A DNA stretch of 35,360 nucleotides, from assembly GCA_004114245.1 (NCBI GenBank), contig QZWS01000041.1:1-35360 (forward strand), in the 5' to 3' direction. Below are positions 22,867 to 34,600 of the stretch, piece by piece. The notes beneath the pieces are model-generated. The model was not told the DNA's origin, did no database searches, and worked only from the letters and a program-made list of their open reading frames with translations. Numbering within the stretch: position 1 is the stretch's first letter; every line of letters begins with the position of its first letter. Source of the DNA: Zoopage sp. CT-All. Its lineage: Eukaryota > Zoopagomycota > Zoopagomycetes > Zoopagales > Zoopagaceae. The position numbers were made by a program, and so were the translations under genes.

Positions 22867-25385
22867 CTAGACTACCCTATCGGACTTGCCAGCATCTACA
22901 ACGCTCCTAATGTCGCGTAAGAGTGCTTTGGCGTCTTCCTGGTGCTGCTCAGATGAACATTGCATGGCCTCGGACGCATAATCCGAAGCCGCAGCCAAGT
23001 TGCCCTTCTCTTGCTCATACAATGCCAAAAAGATGCATGCCTCGGACGTATCCTCCGACTCATCCTGTGCTTCTCGCAGCTGCTCCAGACTCTTGCGAAA
23101 GTAGTGGGCCGCCGCTTCCGTGTCCCCGATTCTCTTATACAGCTTTGGCAGTTTCTTGAGTGCCATCTTTTCCTGGTCAGAACCCAATAACGCTCTTGTG
23201 TAGCACTTGATCGCTGCCAAATCTTGATCCAAATATTCGTAGCATTCGGCCATCGCACACCAAATGCGCCCATCATAGGGTCTGATAGCAGTCGCCCGCT
23301 GATAGTATCCTAGGGCGTAGTAATGCATCTTGAGAACTTCGTAGGTTTGTCCCAACCCGTTCCATGCGCGATAGTCCCGGTGATTGTAGTCTAAGCGTGC
23401 AGGCATCTGGTTAGAGTCATCATAAAGAGCAACTGCAGAGCCCAGAATTCACCCAGTGATCAAGGGATCTTACCCACTGCCCGCCTGTATGCCTCCACAG
23501 CTGCATATGTGTTCTTCATTTCTAGATATTCGTGTCCCAGTAGTGTCCACGCAGAGGCATAACTTCTGTTGAATCGCAGCGCCCGTTTGAAATAGATCAC
23601 GGCCTTTTCGTGCTCCCCTTTCATACTGTAGTAGTTTCCTTAATTAAGAAGAATGGCTTGCATCCGATTAGAGGTGGTGTTGACACTGCATTAGTTCATG
23701 TTGACTAGGGTCGACATTCAAATATAAAATAGCATACGTCCTTACCTATGATGCAGCATGTTTCTGGTCTGTAGTTGTCTGTCATTGCACAGCTGTGAGC
23801 CAGGAAGCTGAGTCTGGCACGACTTTCGGTAACGAAAAGAACATTGGAAAAGACGTCGAGACTATCCAAGCGATGCGGGTTCTCCTTAATCAAGTCCTCA
23901 AAGAGCTTGGCAGCCTCGGGGAAATCTGAGATGGAGCGCGGTGAAATGATACTTCAATCAGTCTCTGATAATACACGGCCACGAATTTGAAGGCTTTACC
24001 CGTCATGATAAGCGCGCATATTCTCACCTCTAGCATGATAAAGTGCTAGCGCGCGTTCGCATTTGACATAGGCACTCCTAGGAAATGCTTCCATTAGTTC
24101 TTCGAGCCACAAGGCCCCATCCTCGTGCTGATTATTAAAGTGCTCCAGGGTCACATGGGATAGAAAATATGTCGTCATGAAGCTATCCGGCAGCTCTGGC
24201 TTCATTTTCATAACCTATAAAAGAATTCAGCTCTCAGATTAGGACGAGCGTGGTTGATGTAGTAGAAGGAAATTGATAATGACCCGATCACATTAACCAA
24301 GCCCTTACTGCTGCGTATGATGGGAGACAGGAGCCCAGGTCCAGCCAGGCACTCCAGTTGTATGGGTATTGATTCACAGATTCCACCAGGACCGTGACCG
24401 CCAAACTCTTGCGTTGTCGCTTGATGAGAACCGTTCCGTATCTACAAGATTAGAAAGAACAACGCCGTGAGCAAATGAAGCCGTGCTGTGATCACTTGCA
24501 GCGCTAACGTATCCTCTGAGGAATTTGGTGAGCTTACAAGTATTTACAAAATGAGTCCAGCGTGCCAGCATTGTAACACTCTGTCAGTTCAGAATCGATC
24601 TCCTGGATCTCTCTGTTGACTGCCATGCCGTTGTCAAGGGGTCCTATTCAGTATTTTCAACTCGAGGTAGTAAGCACTTCGCTATTACACTGGAACAAGT
24701 GCAAGGTGAAAAAGTCTACATAGCTGCCGCAAGCTGATCTTACCCAGCACCTCGCGCGTGTCCTGCTCTCGTCGCTTCTCGCCCACCTAGAAAACGGATC
24801 AAGCCCCAAATGATCGTTAATACAACCCTGTGCTTGAACATCCTATGAAAGATGATTAAAAACGCACTTACAAGATACTTTGAGTAGAGTCTCAAAAAGC
24901 GCGACTTTGAACTGGTACATCCTTTGAGGACACTGGCGCAGCGATCAAACTCCTTGAGGTCGAAAAAGGTTTTGGCCATCAGGTACGTGTCATGCTCTGG
25001 CAAAAGTGCCTTGGTAGGTTCCGAACACAAGTCGAGGCAGAGCTCCTCGGCATAGGGTGATGTGTATCTCTGTCCATCAGGTATTTTTGCTGCTCGAGAT
25101 CGCGTCGTCTGTATGTCGTTCTCTGGAGGTGGAAGACCGTTCAGTGCCTCCGCTGCCCTGTGGTGATAGTTTGAGACCGAGGCATCTAGTCAGCACAAAA
25201 AACGAGGTCCAACGAGGTGCAATCGAGTCCTGACTGAAGCTGAACGAGGCTGGAAGTAAGTTTTCCCATTACCAGCGTGCTGCGAAATAGAGGCCGCGTT
25301 CATTGCATGCTTGGATCGCCTCGCGTAGAGCACCTCGTGCTTCGCTTGGAGGAAAGGCCCACTGATGTGTGGGCTGGGCTGTCAT
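22867..25385 (-). CDS. CDC23: Anaphase-promoting complex subunit Cdc23/APC8
   Basis: TPR scaffold of the APC/C ubiquitin ligase, acting in the nucleus to drive mitotic exit. Nine exons: 25273-25385, 24872-25157, 24744-24786, 24538-24643, 24309-24441, 24028-24214, 23746-23925, 23474-23638, 22867-23390; 578 residues against 597 in human. Family marks are [21 protein letters not shown] near the start, [119 protein letters not shown] and [12 protein letters not shown]. The TPR helices run through most of the protein. Alternative donors and acceptors at exons 4, 6 and 9 were resolved by keeping spacing equal to the human protein. It is divergent from ferritin, sharing the 320-bp promoter. Confidence 0.94.
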
Positions 25386-25705
25386 GGTGAGAGTGATGCT
25401 GGAGCGACGGGTGACCAGCTAGGAATGTAGAAAATGTAGAACGTGTGCGCGAGCTCCCTGGTGATGGTAGTGGTGTCCAATGTAAAAGGCAGGGGCTGGA
25501 GGGTGGTCAATGCTTGGGGTGCTTGTGGTGGGCAAGAAGATCAAATGGAAAGAAAAGAAAAGCATGTTTTTTCTACGAAGCGCAGTGGCGTTTTATGCGC
25601 GTGGCCCTGCAGCGGCTGCCAGGACAGAAAAAAGAGCCTTTTCGTCATTTCGAATTCGTTTCCTCTTCTTAACCACCCCCACATTCGAATTCACGCTCAC
25701 ACACC
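25386..25705. promoter_or_regulatory. Divergent CDC23/ferritin promoter region
   Basis: The ATG codons of CDC23 (minus) and ferritin (plus) are 320 bp apart with no other gene between, so regulatory sequence is probably shared. No GATA site or TATA box stands out. A CAGTGG loop with weak flanking pairing at 25583-25588 was considered as an iron-responsive element and rejected. Confidence 0.6.
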
Positions 25706-26649
25706 ATGTCCCTGGCCAAGCAAAACTTCTCCTCTGCCTCCGAGGAGGCCATCAACACTCAGGTACAGCCTGCGAGCGCATGACGGTTAAACTGCAGAGC
25801 TGCACAGTCGTTGGACCTGACTCTTTCGCTCCTTGAATGTCACAACTGAACGACCATACGTCTAACGTCAATGTCGTGCTTCAATGGTCCTTTACCTCCA
25901 CACACATGCTCGTCCCTATAGATTAACCAGGAGCTTCAGGCCGCGCATGTCTACCTCTCACTCTCCTCCTGGGCTGGTCACGTCAACCAGGCCTTGCCCG
26001 GTTTGGAGAAGTTCTTCCGCGAAAGTGCCGAGGAGGAGCGCGAGCACGCCCAGAAACTGATTAATTACCAGAACCGTCGTGGAGGCAAGGTCATCCTCGA
26101 GACCCTTCAGGCTCCCGATCCCGACTGGTCTTCTGCGCGCAATGCTATCGAGTCGACCCTTCAGCTGGAGAAGGGTAAGTTCACTTTCTTCATCCTTTTA
26201 GCTCGATATTGAGCGTGGGACCATAAAAAAATAGACTTTCTCGCTGTCAAAGCGCACATGGTCAGGAAAAACCACAGATGTTAACATACTGCTCGCTCCA
26301 TTTCTGACAGATGTCAACAAGAGCTTGCTTAACCTTCACAAGATCGCAGAGGAGAACAACGACCCTCAGCTCTGCGATTTCATCGAGTCCGAGTACCTCG
26401 AGGAGCAGGTCGAGGCCATTAAGAAGATTGCCGACCTCGTCACCCAGCTCAACCGTGTCGGCGGGGATGGTCTCGGACGTAAGTTCGCAAAAGTGTTAAT
26501 GTTTCGCTTGACAAGCATATACCGTTTCGTTACCTCGTGCGCCTTTTGAATCAACTTGTATCTGATGCGCGTTTTCGGGGTCCCTATTTTGTATTTCAAT
26601 TCTAGTTTATCTCTGGGATCAGGAACTTTTGAATGGGAAGAAGGAGTAG
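25706..26649 (+). CDS. Ferritin, heavy-chain type
   Basis: Iron-storage protein forming a 24-mer cage that oxidises Fe(II) and stores ferric mineral. Four exons, 25706-25762, 25922-26174, 26311-26478 and 26606-26649; 173 residues (human H chain 183). All ferroxidase ligands of H ferritin are present: Glu23, Tyr30, Glu58, His61, Glu102 and Gln136, within [48 protein letters not shown] and [19 protein letters not shown]. There is no signal or transit peptide, so it is predicted cytosolic. The C-terminus [15 protein letters not shown] matches the short E helix. Classical ferritins are, to my knowledge, missing from most Dikarya but known in zygomycete-grade fungi, so the gene helps place the organism. 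Codons ending in C or G suggest strong expression. Confidence 0.96.
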
Positions 26650-28265
26650 CGTCCTTCTCATTGCAGAATGCTTGTAGTTCGCCGTATTCAAAAGCAAAAA
26701 TCGAGAGAAATTTGCTATTTCCAAGATGAGCATTGCAGCATGGAGAGGCGGAAGGCACTGCACCGAGTTGAAGGGAGTGCCAGCGGGGATTCATCAAGTC
26801 CGAAAAATAAATTTTAGAAGCGGAAGTGCATCGTGCTATAGTAATCCGAATCCGATTTTCAACAACGAGAAAGTGGACGTTCACAACACCTCAGCACACT
26901 GACCATCCTCGGCTCTGAGCCAACCTGACTTCTCCTGCTCGAGTTCCGAAAACTACTGTATATCCTTTTTAAAACAGACGACAGAAAATAGTGAGCAATC
27001 GTGACGGCATTGAACCTCGCCGGCAGCCGAACAAAATCATAAGAGAGAAAATGAGCGACTCTGCAGCAGAAACAACGGAACGAAAGTGCTATGTCAGCCA
27101 ATGGAGCAAGTAATGTCAATGGCCCAAACCCCCCGCGTTCCAAACGCAGGTGCTCATGTGGAGTGTTAGCTTCTCACAAAGCTGGATACTAGTCACTGTG
27201 ACTTTAGAACGTAGTAACGCTCTGATAGCTATTTCCTAGAGACTTCCGGGTCCTATGCCTCGTAGTTTTATGACCAACGGCCCATATTGGACGCGAGTGT
27301 GCCTGCAGGAGAATTGACATGATAGACTGCTTGGCGCGCTGCAAAGACCCACAAAAATAGCAGTAGGCACAAGCGCACTGCAATGCCTTGCGTACTATTC
27401 TATAATGCACATTTCGACTACTAAGGAGGGGTCCCGGGCACCATCATATGGGACATATCGGCCATATAACCACCCCCTTCCGCGCTATTCATTGACCGGT
27501 CAAGTCTGGTAGTTGCAGATGCTATTCAACTAGTGCGATAATGGTCCTGATGCGATGCGACCGGTATGGTTGGCTTGCTTAGAGCGAGCATCTGCAACAA
27601 CCAGGTCTGATCGGCCAATGAACAGCGCGGAAAGGGTGGTTTTATGGTTTATATGGTAAGGGCCTCCGCGTCTTTCGCAGAGTCTTGCTATCCACCGCAA
27701 TTTGATGCTAACAACCTTCTTTAATCTCAAGGCGGCCATTCCCAGTGATCTTTTGCGTGCTGGTGCGAACCTACGGTATTTTCGTCGCACCTCGACCCAC
27801 CCAAAAAAAAACATTATTTGGTGGCAAATCACGACTTGGCGCGACTGCTCTCGGAATACAGACTTCTTTCGAGCGTTCGCTCATTCCTTTTTGTTTCTGC
27901 ATTCTTTCTCCTCATTCACAGCACCTATTCCGAACAACACGTACGGGCCACGAAGAAACCTAGAACTCGTCATTGGCTTTTGATCCTCTCAGTCTTGAAG
28001 TTCAGCCCTTTCATTTCCAACTCCCAGCTCGTTCTAGGTAGGTGCTCACGGCATGGCAAGGAACTGGATGGTAATGCTGCTTAAGCGACACTTGTTTCAC
28101 GTTCCCTGGAAGACTAGAATGCTCTTGCTACATTGAGCTTCAGTTGGATCCTTGCTGGATGCATGCTGCATCTCGCATCTCTTGCTCAAAATTCAGTTAG
28201 CATGTTCTCACCGTCCGTTTAGAACTTTTCTGTTATTTCTAAGCGCCTTCAGGGTCACTCGCCAT
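26650..28265. other. Gene-free gap between ferritin and DCN1
   Basis: No supported gene over 1.6 kb. It contains the ferritin 3' region, a foldback repeat (27462-27656), a small hairpin GGTGCGA/TCGCACC at 27762-27791, and a CT-rich stretch (27880-28060) that could be leader for DCN1. The open frames have no recognisable domains. Confidence 0.55.
27462..27656. repeat. Imperfect foldback (inverted repeat), ~62/70-bp arms
   Basis: Left arm 27462-27523 and right arm 27587-27656 are reverse complements with a 63-base loop. Over the inner ~54 bases I count about eight substitutions and one gap; both outer ends read CCATATA in arm orientation. The inner 12 bases (GTTGCAGATGCT and its complement) are exact. 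The right arm has an extra ~8 bases near its outer end. No target-site duplication is visible. It could be a degenerate non-autonomous foldback/MITE-like element or a gene for a hairpin RNA. Confidence 0.85.
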
Positions 28266-30542
28266 ATGCCACCCAAACGCAAAGTAGCTAACAACACATC
28301 AGAGGAAACTCCTGCTAAGGTAGCCAGGGCCACGCGGAAGAGCTCCGCCACCAAAGCAGCGTCGAGAACGAAGGCCAACAGTACATCTGGAATCGAGGCT
28401 AGGACACGAGCAGAGGTTGAGGTATGGTATACAGCAGGCGCGATCCTCGATCCACATATACGCCCTGTCAGCATCACCATGCCCAAATTTTTCCTTCTTA
28501 TTTCTTGTTATGGCACAAAGGGGGGGGTGGCAACTGCGAAAATAGGACAGACGACTGTTTCCTTTTTTCTGCCTCCTTCCTTGTTCACCTTTTTTGCTTT
28601 TTTCTTTGTCTCCTTTGGTCAACCCTCCTCCACACACCGTCACCTCTGGCAGAGCAGCGGACACAGGAGAACACCAGCACTTATACCCGGGATACTCCAC
28701 CTCCAGTCAAAGAAAACACCATACGTGGCCGGATTCACTCAACCATGGGCAACAAACACAGCACGAATAAAGACATTGGCATCAAATCAAGAGGAGCAAA
28801 GGTCGGCACTACCTCTAGAGCTTCATTCCATTCGTCGTAAGGCTCATCTCCTTGCACGCAGCCGCAAATGCACACGCCTCGTGGCATTTGCATGGTCAAC
28901 TTGGCACACCTCAAGCAGACTACCTGACTTACACCTTGTCTGACCTTGGCACGTTTTCGCCCAGGCCGAAGAGTAGCGACCTAGAGACTCGTGTACTTGC
29001 CAGCAGATTGGGGTCCAAGCCAACATCCATACCGACCACGCCCACAGCCTCTAGCATAAACACGACTACGACCACCACTACAACACTGCCACCAAATGTA
29101 TGTCTGTCAGCGTCGGACGTCCTTTACCCATCCCACATTTTCTACTCCTACCTCTCCACACTTGATTCACTTTTGTCGGCCGCACCCTAACCTCCTGATC
29201 AACTGGACTTCCTCCTTATAGAAACCATTCGACTCCAAGAAATGTCTGGCATGGTTCAAGTCTTACACAGGTGCCGAGCACTCTATTTATCGTCAATCGT
29301 GATGGTTGCGCTGCTATTTCGAGGACTGGCTAACCCCACTTCTCATTATCCATTTCCTACGCGCAAGGTCTTGAAGAGGACGAGGATTTCGATGCGGATC
29401 AAATAGGTCCCGGTGGAATTACCAAACTTTGCGAGGACATTAATGTCTCCTTGGATGCGGTACGCCATAGCTTTACCACATTGCTGCCTGACGAGGGCTG
29501 TTGTGAGGCGTTTGGCGATGCTCTCATCAAAAAGATCCACTGATGGGTTGTTATGAGCTTGCTAATTAACCAACTCCTGTAAATAGGTCGATATGCTTGT
29601 CCTAGCTTACCACCTGCAGGCCGATACGATGCGTAAGTGAAACGTTGGCTTTAGCAGTTTTGGATTCATGGATGTATCGCTCAAAAAGACCAAATCTTTT
29701 TGTGTCCTCAATTATCACGTAGCTATTTTCACCAAGGAAGAGTGGACCAAAGGAATGGCAAAGTTGGGGTACGTGGGACAGTCTTCTGCGCCGTGATCGT
29801 TTGCATATGCATGATCACTGAAAAAAAAAAATTGCACCGCTCCTTGCTAACTGAACGCGTTCTACATCATCCTTGATCAATGTAGGATCGACTCGACTGA
29901 GAAGTTGAAGATCAGAATGCCCAGTCTAGTCGCTGCACTTCAAGATCCCAAGTCCTACAAGGAATTCTATCGATATGTCTTTATGTTTGCAAAGGATTCG
30001 GAGCAAAAATGCATGCCATTGGAGGTACAAGTTTGGCCTTTCTATTCGTATAAGTAATTTGCAGCTACTGCGTTTTATTCTAACAACCCCCATTTGCTGA
30101 ACGCACATAGACGGCTTGCGCTATGATTGGAACTGTCATGAAAGGAAGGCCTCATGAGCAACGCTTTGTTGCCTACTTGGAGGTAAAGATATCCTTAAAC
30201 TCGAAAAAGGCGTCAAAGTGGGTGGACGTATGGCGATTAGTATGGCTGATGTGGCATATCTTTCATTTATTAGGCTAAACATCCTGTCAAAGTCATCAAC
30301 AAAGATCAGTGGTATAATTTCCTGGACTTTTCAGACACGATCGCCGAAGACCTTTCAAACTACGATCCAGTCGGTTCTGCTTGTAAGTTGGGACATGGCC
30401 TGATTTAAAGAAAAAAAGAACACTAGCGACGGTCGTTGAGCACACTGACCAACTAGATTTTTTTTTACTCATCGACCTTGTTTTCTTAGGGCCCGTTCTC
30501 ATGGACGAGTATGTCGAATGGCGGAATGAAGAGAATTTGTAA
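28266..30542 (+). CDS. DCN1: DCN1-like cullin neddylation co-E3
   Basis: Promotes transfer of NEDD8/Rub1 to cullins by binding Ubc12 and the cullin tail. Eleven exons: 28266-28421, 28658-28836, 28965-29097, 29222-29270, 29368-29459, 29587-29632, 29723-29768, 29886-30024, 30111-30182, 30274-30382, 30490-30542; 357 residues. The PONY/DCUN1 domain covers about 157-357: [73 protein letters not shown] and [11 protein letters not shown], which forms the cullin-binding face. Spellings such as KKCLAWF and NKDQWYN are closer to DCUN1D4/5 than DCUN1D1. The first 156 residues are basic and Ser/Thr-rich ([10 protein letters not shown], a Thr run), probably disordered and perhaps nuclear-targeting; no UBA domain is seen. 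Exon 2's acceptor is the least certain border. Confidence 0.92.
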
Positions 30543-30948
30543 ACGTAGGAACTGTTTGTGCGAGAAAACGAGGTTGAGCTGTAAATTCGCAAATAAACGA
30601 CCATCCCTCTGAGCATATACACATGGTTATGTGTCCTGTATTGTATTGTACATGAGCATGTTTTCGACGTAGCACATGAAAAAATTTGACGCGGAGGTTG
30701 TGGCGACAACTGCAAAAATCTTTCAGGCACAAACACAAACTCAGAGCTCAAGTTTGCGCTACGTTCTTTTTTTTTTTTTTTTTTTTTTGTGCAATCATGA
30801 TTGCCTATACAAGCAATTTGAAAGTGTGCTTTATTTTGTGCACATGTTCTTTTATGTATATTCTCTTTTACAGGGCGATCTGGGAGGAACGCCGGCCAGT
30901 TCGAGCTTCGAGAAGCTGGGGCATGGTCACTTATAGTCCTGGGTGGAT
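30543..30948. other. Convergent gap DCN1/ML gene with T22 run
   Basis: 3' regions of two converging genes. A run of 22 T residues lies at 30767-30788. Open frames across this gap are shadows. Nothing else seen. Confidence 0.6.
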
Positions 30949-31536
30949 TTAGCAGGCCTTGGTGGCGGTGACAGTGGCAGACTGGCAGAAAAGAATGTGG
31001 TTGTTTCCGTTCGTGGCCTGAACGGTCAACTGGACGGGGATCTAGTTTACGAGCAAAGACACACAGCCAAAAGACAGAGTGATGACACGTTAGAGAAAGT
31101 GTAGCATATATAGAATTCACCGTCATCTGCGGTCACAATAGAACGTCAAACGGTGAACGGGAAAAAAAGAGGCACTTACGTTGGCGGGGGCAGTGGACTT
31201 GACTGGCACGCAAGCAGTGATGGAAGTCAAGGTGGTGGGGATGGGGCAAGGATGACCCTGGGCAGCCATGAGAGTGCACAAGTCATGGTTGTCGGTGTAG
31301 ACGATACGTCCAAGGTACTTTCCGACGATGGACAACTTGGCGCCGGCAATAACGGGGGTGCTCAAGACACCGGTTCCAGTGGCGCAGACCTCCTTTCCGA
31401 CGCACAGAGGGTAGGGGGAGATCGAGAAGGTGTCAATGACAATATCGGTGTTGCCGGTCGCGCAGTTGGTGAAGGGAACCTGGGCGTTGGCGACGGTGGC
31501 AACGAAGAGAGCGGCGATGGCAGTGATGAACTTCAT
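30949..31536 (-). CDS. Secreted ML-domain (NPC2-like) lipid-binding protein
   Basis: Small secretory or vacuolar sterol/phospholipid-binding protein of the MD-2-related lipid-recognition family, like fungal NPC2/PG-PI transfer proteins. Exons 31180-31536 and 30949-31041; 149 residues. A clear signal peptide MKFITAIAALFVATVANA is followed by QVPFTNCATG. Typical ML features are SPYPLCVGKEVC, GAKLSIVGKYLGRIVYTDNHDLC, a Cys-Pro near QGHPCPI, PVQLTVQATN and a Cys at ILFCQ, giving several pairable cysteines, with TKAC at the end. It starts at the ATG that opens the signal peptide; upstream in-frame codons reach past the likely TATA box and are not used. Fungal genomes often carry several such paralogues. 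Confidence 0.9.
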
Positions 31537-31642
31537 TTTGGATTGGGATTGCTTGAGTTGGTTTTGCTTGTGCTGAGGAGAAGGAACTACTGAAGGGTGA
31601 GGGAAAAAAAGAAGAATGCGAGCCACGGCGAGACAAGGGCGC

Positions 31643-31650
31643 CTTTTATA
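31643..31650 (-). promoter_or_regulatory. TATA box of ML gene
   Basis: TATAAAAG on the minus strand about 107 bp upstream of the ML-gene ATG, with a pyrimidine-rich leader between. Confidence 0.55.
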
Positions 31651-34600
31651 CGCGTCAAGAGTAGCTGGTGCCCCTTGCGATGAGCAGGCAGACCCTGTCA
31701 TGGAAGCCCATGCCCTGGTGCTTTGTAGAGTAGGTATGAGGCATATCGAGTTAGTAATACGTTGGGCAGCTGCAAGGATTTTTGTTGAGCGGATTCTGTG
31801 CAAGAGGTAGACTAGAGAACTACAGTACTGTAAAGGATGGAGCCATAGGCCAAAGAGTACTATAGACTAGTCTATGTCGTTCAAAATCTGCGAGATATGT
31901 GGAGCAGCGGAATATCTTCCCGTCTTGTCTGTGGAGTACAAACCTATTTCGGCGGCAAAATTTGAATTGACTGAATGAACGACGACAACAGTGGATGGCC
32001 GCATGCGACCCGTTGAAGGTATCCTAGAACAATGTAAAGTGAATAGCGACACATTGGTACAAAGCAAAAAAAAACTTTCTCGTATAGTAGAACTGTTGGT
32101 ACGGCGCCATGCATGACAGGCGCTCTCATTCCCTCTGTCTCTTTCTTGTACCCACAAAGAGGTCTCCGGATTGGCCTATTCCACACTCCCTCTTCTTGTT
32201 CAGAAAAGGCCCCGATCGATTTCCCCTCAATTGACTACCGGCAGATACCAACGCCGCACACGCTTTAAACGCGCAAAACACTATTATTTTACATCAACGA
32301 CGAAACATACAAAAAATGGCCATTGTTGTTGGACGGGTTGTATGAAGAGCACGAAGGAGGAGGCGGAGGTAGGGGGATGGTCTCTCATTCAGCGCAATAA
32401 TCCCACAATACAAGGCACAAACTGTTGTATTTTAATGCATTGCAGGAATTATCACTATTGTACTTACACAAGAACATCAGGCCATCGAGGTAATGTGTAC
32501 AAAAACACAGATGTCAGCTTGCGAGATCATGCTCGCGTCGAGGATTGAGGGAAAGGGCAATGACTGAGCCCATCGCATAGTGGCTGCAGGGATATCGATG
32601 AAGAAGGAGTGTAACTGAATACTGCCATGAGGCCCGATAGCCCTCCCCTCCTCTGTGCTTTTTGTTTTGTCATGATTTACCCAACTCCACAAATTTGTCG
32701 AGGACGAAGTTGGGATGCCCTGTGTGTAGGCCACAGTGCGCCTGACATTCGCCTCAACAAAGCAGCAAAGTCCCTATTGGTGACACCCCTTGACCTAGAA
32801 GCAAAGAATGAACTTCTATAACAACTGCGGCGCCAGAAAAGTCTGTTTATTTTCTCCCTGTTCTTTAAAGAAGATCCTGGGGATGTATTGCGCGAGGAGA
32901 TCACTTTGCACCTACTTGACCTCTATAGTGCATATGATTCAGTCCATGTCATGGTGCACCACCAGTGAATAATATCCCGCACAACTGTTGTACTGCACAA
33001 TGAGGCACGTTGAGTGCTTCTCCCATCGAGGGCAACTCATTCTGCACAAAGGAGAAACCTTGCTGGACCGTTGAATCGCTAGAAGAGAGTACTGCAGCGC
33101 ATTGCATTGCATGACTTTCTGAATGTAATCCCAAGAACTGTACACGCTATTCTTGTGCACAAAGTAGTAGATCGCTGAATACCCCGGTCAGTCTCACCCC
33201 ATTGTCCTTGCCTGTCTGCGCAAGCAGGCAGAGTCTTCCTCACAATAAGGTCGTTATCATACTTTTGACAGTTATTGCAGCACAAAGGCGGAATGGTACT
33301 GCCAACAAGCGCTGATCATTTGTTTCTCTCACTCCTTCATGCAACATATAAACATATACACGTAACCAAGAGTGCATAACGAGGAAAAAACGATAGCCTC
33401 CTCTTCACATGCCAAGGTCCTGGAGGCCTCGCCCCAAGTGGTTTGAAGAGACAAGAGGCGCGTCGTGGAATAATTGACATCACACGTTGTCCTACCCCCC
33501 TCTTTCATTGCTACACTGTTTATCATGACCTCAGAATGCGGGGCGTATGGCAAGTAACGGCCATTATCTGAACCCTGCGCCTTTGCATATATGATATCAG
33601 CTGCTGCAAAAACTTGTTACGATGTGCGACTTGAAGCTGTGAATGTTCGCAGTTTCCAATAATGTCTCTCTCACGCTTTCTACTGTTTCGGCTACATGAT
33701 GTTGTGCTTCTGCTCGTTTCATGGTGCAAGCAAATAATTGTATTGCTGCTGCTTGCAGTAGTATGTTTCTGCTCATAACATAGTGTAGCAAGAGTGAAAG
33801 TCGGCAAGAAGCAAACGCAAAGTGATGACGGTAGCCCACAAGTTCGCTGTCCGAGGAAAGACTGGGCTACAGCGCCCACGAAAATGTTTGTTACACAAAA
33901 GTTCCATTTCAGCCGGTCGGTCAGGTTGGCTGCGATCATTGTAGGTAAAGTTCGCCGCTGCTCATTTGTAGCCCGTCTTTGCTCTGCGCCCTACCTCTAT
34001 CTCTCTCTGACCTTGTCCAGCGGCCTGCTGCACTGTAACGCTTATTTTTCAATTGGCTTGTCCATAGATTCATGCTGTTTTGTTCACTTTATAGCAACAC
34101 ATGAAAATATCAAGAGACCACCCGGGTACAACTCCTTCGTATCAGTGCGTTTGGTTATAGAGTATGAAACCGCAGACTACTTCAACCGGAAAGAGATTAG
34201 TTTGCCAATGGTAGGTGGACGGAGCAATAGCATCAAATGATGTGTGTTTGCAGTAATCATCCCACTTCGTCGACTTTCTGAACACCAATTCATTGTTTTT
34301 CTCAAGGCACGTCCATTCAGCAAGCCATAACTGCTCTCATTTATCACTTAGGGACAGCATGCTGACCGCTTACGACAACGAACGACATAGCGATGTCGGA
34401 TGGCATGAACAGTATACACATAAAAACAATTGCTGAACGAATGCTAACAGGAGACAGAAAATGCCCCATGGGAAAAAAAATCCCAACCACAATATGTTTC
34501 CCGCATTAAGGTGAGCTCTGGCATTGAAAAAAAGCAGTGAACGAGAACCAGAGAGAAACAAAGGAACAGACAAGCAGAACAAATGAGAGCCTAAGTTTGC

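Noticed and set aside
25575-25600. Iron-responsive-element-like CAGTGG loop in the ferritin leader
   Set aside because: The base six upstream of the loop is G rather than the bulged C, the sixth loop base is G, and the lower stem is poor. IRE/IRP control of ferritin is an animal feature.
28152-28943. Single long plus-strand frame over DCN1 exons 1-2
   Set aside because: It reads through an intron with a long polypyrimidine tract; the spliced frame gives a better protein and connects to the DCUN1 domain.
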